The notes: generated from the letters alone by a model not told the origin. 7,325 bases of DNA from Betaproteobacteria bacterium SG8_40 (GCA_001304425.1 LJTS01000137.1:1-7325); one strand, 5' to 3'. Numbered from the stretch's first letter, positions 1 to 6,855 are shown. Made by a program: numbers and translations.

Positions 1-1
1 C

Positions 2-607
2 AACTCGATGCGCCTGGCGGGACAAAGCTGCATCTCCGTGCAAAGCGTGTACATCATGCGCAGCGTCTACGACCGCTTCGTTTCTCTGGTCGAGGCCGAA
101 GTGCGAAAACTCAAACTCGGCGATCCCCTCGACCCGGACACCGATGTCGGCACGCTCATCGACGAGGACGCCGCAAAACGGGTCGAAGACTGGGTAAAGC
201 AGGCAGTCATAAGCGGAGCGTGCGCGCTCACCGGCGGCAAGCGTCACGGCGCGGCATTCGAGCCGACGGTATTGACTGGCGTCAAACCCGACATGAAAGT
301 GGTTTGCGAAGAAATTTTCGGGCCAGTGATCAACCTCATCCCGTTTGACGCGATCGACGAGTCGTTTGACGCAATCAACGCAAGCCCATACGGCCTGCAG
401 GCGGGCATCTTCACCAGGTCCAACGAAATCACCTTCGCGGCCATTCGCCGCATGCGCGTCGGCGGCCTGATCATCAACGGCACGTCGACGTGGCGCACTG
501 ATCAGCTCGCCTACGGCGGTGTACGATCCAGCGGCATCGGACGCGAAGGTCCGCGCTACGCCATCGAGGAGATGACCGAGCAGCGGCTGATCGTGTTTAA
601 CCTGTAG
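2..607 (+). CDS. Aldehyde dehydrogenase, C-terminal part (5' truncated by window edge)
   Basis: This is the C-terminal 201 residues of an NAD(P)-dependent aldehyde dehydrogenase, a cytoplasmic enzyme that oxidises an aldehyde to its carboxylic acid. The reading frame is open to the left edge, so the ATG at 8 is internal and not the start. The catalytic cysteine is visible in AGQSCIS (Cys codon 29-31). The cofactor-ribose Glu lies in EEIFGPV (Glu codon 311-313), followed by SPYGLQAGIFT and the C-terminal GGVRSSGIGREG block with the typical oligomerisation tail. The Rossmann domain and general-base Glu lie outside the window. The INGTSTWRTDQLAYGG stretch recalls the lactaldehyde/GapN-like branch of the superfamily, but the substrate cannot be assigned. 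The next gene starts 11 bases after the stop, so the two are probably co-transcribed. Confidence 0.95.
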   Translation, partial: NSMRLAGQSCISVQSVYIMRSVYDRFVSLVEAEVRKLKLGDPLDPDTDVGTLIDEDAAKRVEDWVKQAVISGACALTGGKRHGAAFEPTVLTGVKPDMKVVCEEIFGPVINLIPFDAIDESFDAINASPYGLQAGIFTRSNEITFAAIRRMRVGGLIINGTSTWRTDQLAYGGVRSSGIGREGPRYAIEEMTEQRLIVFNL

Positions 608-611
608 GTGA
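606..611 (+). promoter_or_regulatory. Ribosome binding site of the epimerase gene, overlapping the upstream stop codon
   Basis: AGGTGA lies seven bases before the ATG at 619 and shares its first two bases with the TAG stop of the aldehyde dehydrogenase. It supports the 619 start and suggests translational coupling of the two genes. Confidence 0.6.
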
Positions 612-618
612 CTGACTG

Positions 619-1554
619 ATGCGCGTACTGGTAACCGGTGGTGGCGGATTTCTCGGGGCAGCCGTTTCGGAAGCGCTCATTGCGCGCGGCGATACGGCGA
701 TCGCGTTCGACACCCACTTCCCAAACGCTGGAATTGCCGCGCCGGAACATTGCGTGCGCGTGCAAGGCGACATCACCGACATGGCGGCGCTGGCGCAGAC
801 GGTGCTGGCGCACAAGCCGGACGCGGTCATTCACTGCGCGGCGATCGTCGGTGTGCTTTTCTCCATCGGCAGCCCGATCAACATCGTGCGCATCAATGTC
901 GAGGGCTCGATCAACGTTTTCGAAGCGATGCGCATCGGTGGCATCAAACGGTGCATTCACATCAGCTCGGAAGAAGCTTACGGCGCGTTCCGCGCCGAGC
1001 GCATAGACGAGACGCATCCGCTGGAACCGGTATTACCCTACGGAATCTGCAAGGCAACCGTCGAGCAACTCGGCCGTACCTACCGCGACCTGCACGGGCT
1101 CGAAGTCATCAACCTGCGCACGTCATGGGTCTACGGACCGGCACTGCCGCGCGATCGCATTCCGCGCAATCTGGTTCTCGCGGCACTGCAAGGCCGTGCG
1201 CTGCACATTCCTTCCGGCGCCGATACCGCGATTGACCATACCTGGATTGATGACTGGGTAAGCGCAGTGCTTGCGGCACTCGATCATCAGGCACACCGGT
1301 TTGATGTCTACAATGTTTCGAGCGGCGAAGCCGCGACAGTGACAGAACTCGCGGACATCGTCCGTGAACTGGTTCCCGGTTCGCAGCTTTCGGTGGGACC
1401 GGGTCTGTACCGGCACGGCAACCGGATCGAACTGGTCAGGAAAGGCGCGCTTGACATATCCCGCGCGCAGGCCGAGTTTGGCTGGAAGCCGCGGTTCGAC
1501 ATACGCTCAGGACTGGCTGCCTACGTCGAAGCGATCCGGGGACAAGGCGAATAA
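619..1554 (+). CDS. NAD-dependent epimerase/dehydratase (extended SDR)
   Basis: This is a 311-residue extended short-chain dehydrogenase/reductase, a cytoplasmic enzyme that normally acts on a nucleotide sugar or related polyol/sugar acid with bound NAD(P). The N-terminal Rossmann motif is GxxGxxG (G7, G10, G13), with an acidic Asp31 at the end of beta-2 that favours NAD over NADP. The active site is visible as Ser116/Ser117 in HISSEEAYG and the Tyr141-x3-Lys145 pair in YGICK. RTSWVYGP and DHTWIDDWVSAV are typical of the UDP-sugar epimerase-like group, and FGWKPRFDIRSGL is the usual C-terminal signature. The length is normal for the family. It sits between an aldehyde dehydrogenase and a cupin in one transcriptional direction, which suggests catabolism of a sugar-like compound rather than surface polysaccharide synthesis, as no glycosyltransferase is nearby. 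The exact substrate is unknown. Confidence 0.93.
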   Translation: MRVLVTGGGGFLGAAVSEALIARGDTAIAFDTHFPNAGIAAPEHCVRVQGDITDMAALAQTVLAHKPDAVIHCAAIVGVLFSIGSPINIVRINVEGSINVFEAMRIGGIKRCIHISSEEAYGAFRAERIDETHPLEPVLPYGICKATVEQLGRTYRDLHGLEVINLRTSWVYGPALPRDRIPRNLVLAALQGRALHIPSGADTAIDHTWIDDWVSAVLAALDHQAHRFDVYNVSSGEAATVTELADIVRELVPGSQLSVGPGLYRHGNRIELVRKGALDISRAQAEFGWKPRFDIRSGLAAYVEAIRGQGE

Positions 1555-1558
1555 CAAC

Positions 1559-1583
1559 GGCGCGCTCTCAATACGAGCGCCCC
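1559..1583 (+). other. Intercistronic hairpin between epimerase and cupin genes
   Basis: GCGCTC (1562-1567) and GAGCGC (1575-1580) form a perfect six-base stem with a seven-base loop. After one C/C mismatch, GG (1559-1560) can pair with CC (1582-1583). No T-tract follows, so it is not a convincing intrinsic terminator. It could be an mRNA processing or stability element, or simply chance in GC-rich DNA. Confidence 0.35.
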
Positions 1584-1605
1584 ACATCAACTCAAGGAGT
1601 AAGCA

Positions 1606-2004
1606 ATGGCGAGAAAAGGCAAGGACAAGAAACCGGAGCGCAAGGTAAAACCCACGGCCGCAATTCGGCCTGCGGCAACGGTGATCTGGGACGAACCGCC
1701 TGCACACTACGGCGGCGCATTCTCGAAGCTGCTGGTGCGCCCCGAATCATGCGGTTCGAAAAGTATCGACTACCGCATCTCGGTTTATCAGCCGAGGGCT
1801 TACGTCGCACCACACAAGCACCGCATACAGGAACAGGTCTATCACGTGCTCGAAGGCGAGGGCCTGATGGAACTGGAAGGCAAGCGCACAGTAGTACGCA
1901 AGGATGACGTTATCTTTATTCCGCCCGGCACGGAACACGCGCTTTACAACACCGGCATGACCGACATCAAATTCGTTGTTGTCACCTCGCCTGCCGACGA
2001 ATAG
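1606..2004 (+). CDS. Single-domain cupin protein
   Basis: This is a 132-residue protein with one cupin beta-barrel. Motif 1 is seen as His70-x-His72-x3-Glu76 followed by a glycine-containing turn (LEGEG). Motif 2 is PPGTEHALYNTG with His111. These four residues (H70, H72, E76, H111) are the classic metal ligands, so a metal-binding barrel is expected. Family members include isomerases, dioxygenases and sugar- or acid-binding proteins, and nothing in the sequence picks one. The first 16 residues are rich in Lys and Arg and precede the barrel; they do not look like a signal peptide because no hydrophobic segment follows. AAGGAG at 1594-1599, six bases before the ATG, is a strong ribosome binding site. 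Its place between the epimerase and the solute-binding protein suggests it handles an intermediate of the same pathway, perhaps as an isomerase or mutarotase-like enzyme (inference). Confidence 0.9.
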   Translation: MARKGKDKKPERKVKPTAAIRPAATVIWDEPPAHYGGAFSKLLVRPESCGSKSIDYRISVYQPRAYVAPHKHRIQEQVYHVLEGEGLMELEGKRTVVRKDDVIFIPPGTEHALYNTGMTDIKFVVVTSPADE

Positions 2005-2040
2005 AAACGACTGCCCCCCACTTACCAGGCGGAGACCGAC

Positions 2041-3318
2041 ATGCGCTTCGTGAAACTCGTTAGTACGCTGACTCTTGCTTTTTTTGTCGCATTTGCACAG
2101 AGCGCAATGGCCGAGAGCAAGCCGATCCGGATCGGCATCGTCACCTTCCTGTCCGGCCCGGGTGCAGCCCCTTTCGGCGTGCCGGCGCATAATGCTGCCG
2201 TGCTGCTGTTCGAGGCGCTCAATGCCGGCGAAGTGCCCGCGCCCTACCAGACCAAGGGGTTTGGCGGAACGCAGATCGAGATGGTCGTGATGGACGAAGC
2301 CGGGCCGCCGACCAGTGTGGCCACCCGTTACCGGCAACTGGTCGAATCGCAGAACGTTGACATGGTGATCGGCTATATCTCCAGCGGGAGCTGTCTGGCG
2401 GTCGCTCCGATCGCCGAGGAACTCAAGAAACTGACTGTGTTCTTCGATTGCGGTACACCGCGCATATTCGAGGACGCGAGCTACCGCTACGTGTTCAGAA
2501 CCAACTCGCACGCGGCCATGGACAACATCGGCGCAGCAAAATACGTCACGCAGCACTTCCCCGAAGCGAAGAATATCGCCGGCATCAATCAGAACTACGC
2601 ATGGGGGCAGGATTCGTGGCGCGACTTCGAGATGTCCATGAAAGCACTCTCACCCGACATCAAGATCACCACGTCGCAAATGCCAAAGCTGTTCGCGAGC
2701 CAGTACGGCGGCGAAATTTCCGCCTTGATGTCGAGCAGGCCCGATGTCATTCACTCCAGTTTCTGGGGCGGCGACCTCGAAGCGCTGATCCTGCAGGGTA
2801 CGCCGCGCGGCCTGTTCCGCCGCAGCAAGGTGGTTTTGACGACTGGCGAAACGGCACTGCATGCGCTTTCCGGCAGAATCCCGGACGGCACCATCATTGG
2901 CGCACGCGGACCGCACAGCATGTTCGCACCCGATAACGCGCTGAACCGCTGGTTCAGCAAAGCGTATCGACAACGATTCGGGATGCCGCCCGTTTTCACT
3001 TCGTATCACATCGTACAGGCGATACTTGGCACCAAGGCGGCCTACGAAAAAGCCCGGACGGCAGCAAAAGGCAAGAAGCCCGACGTCAAGCAGATCATTA
3101 CGGCTTTCGAAGGCCTGACCTTCGAAACGCCCAGCGGTGAAACAAGAATGCGCCTCGGCAAGGGACACCAGGGCATCCAGGGCACGGCGTACGGGATGAC
3201 GAAGCGCATCGATGGCAAGACCACTATTACCAACGTTGTATATTATCCCGCCGAGGAGGTTAATCCGCCCGAGGGTGTCAGAAGTGAAGACTGGATAAAT
3301 TCCGGTTTCGCCAAGTAA
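2041..3318 (+). CDS. ABC transporter substrate-binding protein, LivK-like (Peripla_BP_6 type)
   Basis: This is a 425-residue periplasmic solute receptor of the branched-chain amino acid/amide (HAAT) type, which delivers its ligand to a Liv-type ABC permease. A Sec signal peptide is clear: basic MRFVK, a hydrophobic stretch to about residue 20, and an AMA cleavage site with the mature protein starting near Glu25. The mature part opens with IRIGIVTFLSGPGAAPFG, the usual first strand and ligand loop. VVMDEAGPPTSVATRYRQLVESQNVDMVIGYISSG and NYAWGQDSWRDF are also typical. It has no lipobox. Cys118 and Cys137 could form a disulfide in the periplasm. GGAG at 2031-2034, six bases before the ATG, supports this start. 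Neither permease nor ATPase genes follow; the next gene is an unrelated lipoprotein. Members of this family bind very varied ligands (amino acids, amides, aromatic acids, urea), so the ligand is open. The neighbours point to a compound that is oxidised through an aldehyde. Confidence 0.93.
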   Translation: MRFVKLVSTLTLAFFVAFAQSAMAESKPIRIGIVTFLSGPGAAPFGVPAHNAAVLLFEALNAGEVPAPYQTKGFGGTQIEMVVMDEAGPPTSVATRYRQLVESQNVDMVIGYISSGSCLAVAPIAEELKKLTVFFDCGTPRIFEDASYRYVFRTNSHAAMDNIGAAKYVTQHFPEAKNIAGINQNYAWGQDSWRDFEMSMKALSPDIKITTSQMPKLFASQYGGEISALMSSRPDVIHSSFWGGDLEALILQGTPRGLFRRSKVVLTTGETALHALSGRIPDGTIIGARGPHSMFAPDNALNRWFSKAYRQRFGMPPVFTSYHIVQAILGTKAAYEKARTAAKGKKPDVKQIITAFEGLTFETPSGETRMRLGKGHQGIQGTAYGMTKRIDGKTTITNVVYYPAEEVNPPEGVRSEDWINSGFAK

Positions 3319-3352
3319 TCATCCACTGCACAGGGCGCAACGGTATTACGGT

Positions 3353-4684
3353 ATGTCAACCTCTCCCGAAAGTCATCAAGAGTCCGCCGCATGGTCGGGC
3401 AACACAATATGCAAGCTGCGTCTGCCTTTGTTTCTTCTGGCGTTCGTAGCGTTCGCACTCGGCTGCGCCACATCGCCCAGGCAGGCCGATTCGCTGGATT
3501 ACCGGGCACGTGCAGAGTCGCAAACCCAGGCCGGAGTGCGAGTGAGCGCGGTGGTCTTGAGTGCGGACGAAACACTTGAGGCGTTTGAGATCCCGCTCGC
3601 GCAAAAGAACATTCAACCGGTCTGGATCGAAATCGAGAACCGTGAGGACGAAGAATTTGTGCTCATGTTGCTCAGTATCGACCCGAACTACTTCGCACCG
3701 TCGGAAGTTGCCTGGCTGTTCCGCGGCGAAGGTAAACCCAGTTTTGACAAGCGGCTCGATCTGTTCCTGGAAAGACACATCCCTATCGTCATCGCGCCTC
3801 AGAGCACCGTGTCGGGATTCGTCTACACGAATCTCGATCCGGGCGCCAAGGCGTTTGCCGTCGAACTGCTCGGTGAGCGTAGCTTGCGATCGTTCGAATT
3901 CGCTCAACTGGTCCCCGGAATCGAGGCGGACTTCATGCGCGTCGATTTCGAACGTCTCTACGAGCAAGCCGAGGTGCGGGACCTGGATCTCGAAGGCCTG
4001 CGCAATTATCTGGAAGCACTGCCCTGCTGTGTACTTGGCGGCGATCAGGAGACCGCTGGCGACCCTCTTAACTTTGTCATCGTTGGCGACGGGCGGCATA
4101 TGCTGGCGACCATGGTACGCAGAGGATGGGATTTGACAGAGACGACTCGCCAGGCAACCGCATGGCGAACAGTGGCATCGTCACTGTTCGGCTGGATATA
4201 TCGTACGTCACCCGTCTCACCGCTCTATGTATTTGACCGGCCGCAGGACATCGCTTTGCAGAAAACGCGCCGCTCCGTTGACGAACGCAATCACCTGCGG
4301 CTTTGGCTGGCGCCGGTCACCATGGACGGACAGAACGTGTGGGTTGGGCAGATCAGCCGCGATATCGGGATCAAGTTCACCACCAAGACCATCGTTACCC
4401 ACAAGATCGATCCCGTCGTCGACGAAGCACGGCTTTACATTTCGCTGGATCTGGCCGCCTCACAAAGTCTGCGCGCAGTGGGCTACGTGAAGGGCGTCGG
4501 GCACTCCGACCGGGTTGCCCCTCGATACAACTATACGAATGACCCTTACTACACCGATGGTCTTCGGGTTGTGCTTGTTCTGGGCGAGGGCAGGCAGCCT
4601 CTCGACAGGATTGAATTTCTAGACTGGGCCCGACCACCCCAGATGACACGGCCGGAATCGCCGATTGCGGACACACAGGAGTAA
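3353..4684 (+). CDS. Lipoprotein with LssY C-terminal-type domain
   Basis: This is a 443-residue predicted lipoprotein. Its N-terminus has an unusually long polar region of about 22 residues, then a hydrophobic core and the lipobox ALGC (Cys38). The residue after Cys38 is Ala, which in proteobacteria favours transfer to the outer membrane. Residues 60-220 show no family I recognise and look like a mixed alpha/beta periplasmic domain. Residues of about 236-415 match the LssY C-terminal domain as I remember it: LNFVIVGDGRHMLATMVRRGWD, SPVSPLYVFDRPQDIALQK, NHLRLWLAP and THKIDPVVDEAR. The biochemical role of that domain is not established; it is named after a Legionella protein and often occurs joined to membrane lipid phosphatase or DedA-like domains. 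The ATG has no obvious Shine-Dalgarno, but no other start lies close upstream in frame. The phospholipase D-like gene follows directly, suggesting a joint envelope-lipid role (inference). Confidence 0.82.
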   Translation: MSTSPESHQESAAWSGNTICKLRLPLFLLAFVAFALGCATSPRQADSLDYRARAESQTQAGVRVSAVVLSADETLEAFEIPLAQKNIQPVWIEIENREDEEFVLMLLSIDPNYFAPSEVAWLFRGEGKPSFDKRLDLFLERHIPIVIAPQSTVSGFVYTNLDPGAKAFAVELLGERSLRSFEFAQLVPGIEADFMRVDFERLYEQAEVRDLDLEGLRNYLEALPCCVLGGDQETAGDPLNFVIVGDGRHMLATMVRRGWDLTETTRQATAWRTVASSLFGWIYRTSPVSPLYVFDRPQDIALQKTRRSVDERNHLRLWLAPVTMDGQNVWVGQISRDIGIKFTTKTIVTHKIDPVVDEARLYISLDLAASQSLRAVGYVKGVGHSDRVAPRYNYTNDPYYTDGLRVVLVLGEGRQPLDRIEFLDWARPPQMTRPESPIADTQE

Positions 4685-4718
4685 AGTCGCTGCCGAGCAA
4701 AACAGAGTGACCAGACAA

Positions 4719-6290
4719 ATGAATCAACCGTACAAATTGGCATGGATCGCTCGCAACACCCTCTTGCTTTTGTTCGGCCTCGTTCTTGTCGGGTGTGCCG
4801 CCATCACCGTTACGCCCTATGAACGCCCTGCGCCCGAATACGCGGTGCCAGCCGCACCGCAAGGTGTGCTTTCTGAAATCGAAGCCGCAATTTATTCCGA
4901 ACATGGACCTGATGTATCGGGATTCGAACTGCTGGACAGCAATGAGGACGGACTGCTCTGGCGGCTCGCACTGATGGACTCGGCCACGCAGTCCATCGAC
5001 ATCCAATACTATCTCTGGTACGGCGACACCGCAGGCCGGCTGCTCGCCAAGCGCCTCCTCGACGCCGCCGACCGCGGCGTAAAAGTGCGAATTCTCGTCG
5101 ACGACCTGAACACCGTGATCAGCGACGCAAGCACCGTTGCATTGGGCGACAGGGTGGCTGCATTGATCGAAGAACATCCCGGCATCGAACTGCGGCTGTT
5201 CAACCCGTGGACAAGCAGGGACCTCGGAGGGCGGCTCGGTGAATCGCTCTCGCGGTTCGAGCGGGTCAACCAGCGCATGCATAACAAGTCGTTGATCGTG
5301 GACAACCGGGCAGCCATCATCGGGGGACGCAACATAGGCGACGAGTACATGGGACTGCATGCCGAGTTTAATTTTCATGATCTCGACGTGCTGGGCATCG
5401 GGCCAGTGGCACGACAGGCCTCAGAGGTGTTTGACGAGTACTGGAACAGTGAGTGGGTGATGCCGGTTTCGGCTCTCAAGTTAGCCGTAACCGACGCGGA
5501 GCAGGACGCAGCCTACCTACAACTGTTGCATCGCCTCGAGGCGGCTGGATCGCTTGCCAATTTCACGCTGGAACCAAAGGCATGGTCTGCGGAGTTTGCC
5601 AACCTGCAGGAGCGGCTTCACCCGGGGACCAGCGAGGTCGATTCGGACTATCCTGAAGGCGATATCATCGAGCACGTCATGCTGCAGCGTCAGCACGAAA
5701 TGATGTTGTCGGCACAGGAAGAGCTGCTGATCGTCAACGCGTACATCATTCCCGCTGAACGTGGCATCTCCTTACTGCATGAGCTGGGCAGCCGCGGCGT
5801 TGACATGAACATCCTGACCAATTCTCTCGCCTCACATGACGTTCCGGCCGTGAACAGTCACTACAAGAAGTGGCGTAAACCCCTTCTCGAAACCGGGGCG
5901 AAATTGTACGAGATGCGACACGATGCCGCGATCCAGCCACTCGTGTCCGATACACCGCCAACACAAGCTGGATTCATGGGGCTGCATTCCAAGGGTATGG
6001 TGGTCGATCGCGAGCACGTGTACATCGGATCGATGAACTATGATCCCCGGTCGGCACTGCTCAATACGGAGATGGGGGTATTCATAAAGAGCCGAGGTCT
6101 GGGTGAAGCGCTGGCCGAACTCATCGAACGCGACATGCGTCCGGCAAACAGCTGGCAGGTCAAGCTCGAGGGCGACGGAAGCTTACGCTGGGTCCACGAC
6201 CAGAAGACGGTAACGAGACAGCCCGCGCGCAGTTGGTGGCAACGCGTGCAGGATGTCCTGTTCATGGCGTTTCCGAAGGAATACTACTGA
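4719..6290 (+). CDS. Phospholipase D family lipoprotein, cardiolipin synthase (ClsC)-like
   Basis: This is a 523-residue lipoprotein of the phospholipase D superfamily, which uses a phosphohistidine intermediate to hydrolyse or transfer phosphatidyl groups. The N-terminus has a basic start, a hydrophobic core and the lipobox LVGC (Cys26), followed by Ala. Both HKD motifs are intact: H188-x-K190-x4-D195 followed by GGRNIGDEY, and H423-x-K425-x4-D430 followed by IGSMNYDPRS. SIDIQYYLWYGDTAGRLLAKRLLDAADRGVKVRILVDD before the first motif is typical of the ClsC/YmdC branch, whose E. coli member makes cardiolipin. The protein is somewhat longer than E. coli ClsC. The start chosen is ATG 4719, which gives a normal lipoprotein signal; in-frame TTG 4665 (overlapping the previous gene) and GTG 4707 would lengthen the N-region. 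The gap to the upstream lipoprotein gene is 34 bases, so an operon is likely. Cardiolipin synthase, other transphosphatidylase or phospholipase activity cannot be separated from sequence alone. Confidence 0.92.
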   Translation: MNQPYKLAWIARNTLLLLFGLVLVGCAAITVTPYERPAPEYAVPAAPQGVLSEIEAAIYSEHGPDVSGFELLDSNEDGLLWRLALMDSATQSIDIQYYLWYGDTAGRLLAKRLLDAADRGVKVRILVDDLNTVISDASTVALGDRVAALIEEHPGIELRLFNPWTSRDLGGRLGESLSRFERVNQRMHNKSLIVDNRAAIIGGRNIGDEYMGLHAEFNFHDLDVLGIGPVARQASEVFDEYWNSEWVMPVSALKLAVTDAEQDAAYLQLLHRLEAAGSLANFTLEPKAWSAEFANLQERLHPGTSEVDSDYPEGDIIEHVMLQRQHEMMLSAQEELLIVNAYIIPAERGISLLHELGSRGVDMNILTNSLASHDVPAVNSHYKKWRKPLLETGAKLYEMRHDAAIQPLVSDTPPTQAGFMGLHSKGMVVDREHVYIGSMNYDPRSALLNTEMGVFIKSRGLGEALAELIERDMRPANSWQVKLEGDGSLRWVHDQKTVTRQPARSWWQRVQDVLFMAFPKEYY

Positions 6291-6328
6291 GCAGCCATGG
6301 TTACGCAAGAACCTTGTTATCGACCGGT

Positions 6329-6592
6329 TCATTCCCCGACGAGATGAACGTCCTTCAGGAAGAATTCCGGAACTGAGGATGGTTTCGGCGAGGCTTCGAT
6401 ATATTTCACGTTCGCCATCGGAATGATCATCGCACTGTCTTCGGTTTCGAGACAGAGATAGGGGCGATCCAGAACAAGCTGCATTTTTCGAATCGCGTCC
6501 CAGTCGTCCTTCGCCTGCTTCGGTCCGGTAAAGCGCATCTTGCTGCCATCCATGAAGTGGACCGTCAGGCCACGTGTGTCGATCTTCGCCAC
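6329..6592 (-). CDS. Small conserved-looking hypothetical protein (GTG start)
   Basis: This is an 87-residue protein, probably cytoplasmic: there is no signal peptide and no membrane segment. It opens with a short strand-rich part (LTVHFMDGSKMRFTGPKQ), then a helix (DDWDAIRKMQLVL), then strands (PYLCLETEDSAMIIPMANVKYIEASP) and ends in a polar tail. The FMDGS...IIPMANVKYIE pattern resembles small uncharacterised proteins I associate with proteobacteria, but I cannot name a family or function. The start is GTG at 6592, supported by GGGAG seven bases upstream. It converges on the phospholipase D gene with 38 bases between the stops, and no strong intrinsic terminator is visible there. It is separated from the sulfatase upstream by 263 bases, so it probably has its own promoter. 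Confidence 0.75.
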   Translation of the reverse strand: MAKIDTRGLTVHFMDGSKMRFTGPKQAKDDWDAIRKMQLVLDRPYLCLETEDSAMIIPMANVKYIEASPKPSSVPEFFLKDVHLVGE

Positions 6593-6599
6593 TGTTCAT

Positions 6600-6604
6600 C
6601 TCCC
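6600..6604 (-). promoter_or_regulatory. Ribosome binding site that fixes the GTG start at 6592
   Basis: On the minus strand GGGAG lies seven bases before GTG 6592, an ideal distance. The ATG at 6599 just inside this region belongs to another frame and is too close to the site to use it. Confidence 0.6.
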
Positions 6605-6622
6605 GTCGTTTGGTCGGTACGG

Positions 6623-6650
6623 ATTGTACTATTCCGAAAATTCCTCAGAA
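6623..6650 (-). promoter_or_regulatory. Possible sigma-70-like promoter for the small hypothetical gene
   Basis: On the minus strand TACAAT (6628-6623) is a good -10 match. TTCTGA (6650-6645), 16 bases further up, is only a three-of-six match to the -35 consensus. It sits about 30 bases before the GTG start in a locally AT-richer patch. This is a weak prediction from pattern alone. Confidence 0.25.
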
Positions 6651-6791
6651 ACGGAAGCGGTAAGCAAAAGGCAAAGGCCGGGACTCCTCGCGGCACAAGC
6701 ACTGACTGTTGTCATTCCCGTTCTGAAAGCATCAGGGCTCAGGAACCCGGCGTATGCCAGATGGGCGATGTTCGTGTGTTTGAACCGACAA

Positions 6792-6822
6792 GGGTGTGGC
6801 CAGAACAACGTGACCACAGCCC
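6792..6822 (-). terminator. Possible weak terminator hairpin downstream of the sulfatase
   Basis: The eight-pair stem with one bulge and a 14-base loop lies just past the sulfatase stop in its direction of transcription. The lack of a T-tract on the 3' side argues against a standard intrinsic terminator. Confidence 0.2.
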
Positions 6823-6855
6823 TAGCAGCTTCTTTCCTTCAGAAGAATCGTCAAA

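Larger units (their letters stand above)
6593..6855. other. Non-coding gap with weak hairpins between small gene and sulfatase
   Basis: I find no convincing gene in this gap; the open frames here lack family likeness and ribosome sites. It contains an imperfect inverted repeat, GGGTGTGG (6792-6799) with CCACAGCCC (6814-6822), pairing over eight bases with one bulged G. It lies about 35 bases beyond the sulfatase stop on the minus strand. No clear T-run follows it, so it is at best a poor terminator. A second short hairpin (GTTCTGA with TCAGGGC, about 6719-6737, two wobble pairs) follows a GTCATTCCCG string that recalls dispersed proteobacterial repeat units, but the usual matching right arm is not clear. 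Confidence 0.4.

Noticed and set aside
1747..2556. Minus-strand open frame of 269 codons across the cupin and receptor genes
   Set aside because: It is antisense to two clear protein families, is rich in His and Arg as shadow frames are, and has no signature of its own.
3216..3244. Possible internal promoter (TATATT at 3239-3244) ahead of the lipoprotein pair
   Set aside because: The -10 string lies in the receptor coding region and the hexamer 17 bases upstream (CAAGAC) does not resemble a -35 element.
3356..4099. Minus-strand open frame of 247 codons inside the lipoprotein gene
   Set aside because: No domain likeness, and the plus strand encodes a lipobox protein with an LssY_C-type domain over the same bases.
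4395..5378. Long minus-strand open frame of 327 codons across the end of the LssY_C lipoprotein gene and the start of the phospholipase D gene
   Set aside because: It is antisense to two well-supported genes, has no recognisable domain, and long antisense frames are expected in GC-rich coding DNA.
6291..6328. Possible bidirectional terminator between the convergent genes
   Set aside because: Only a four-base GGTT/AACC stem is visible and no T- or A-run flanks it.
6711..6760. GTCATTCCCG string suggestive of a dispersed proteobacterial repeat unit
   Set aside because: Only the left arm resembles such repeats; there is no matching right arm and no second copy in the window.
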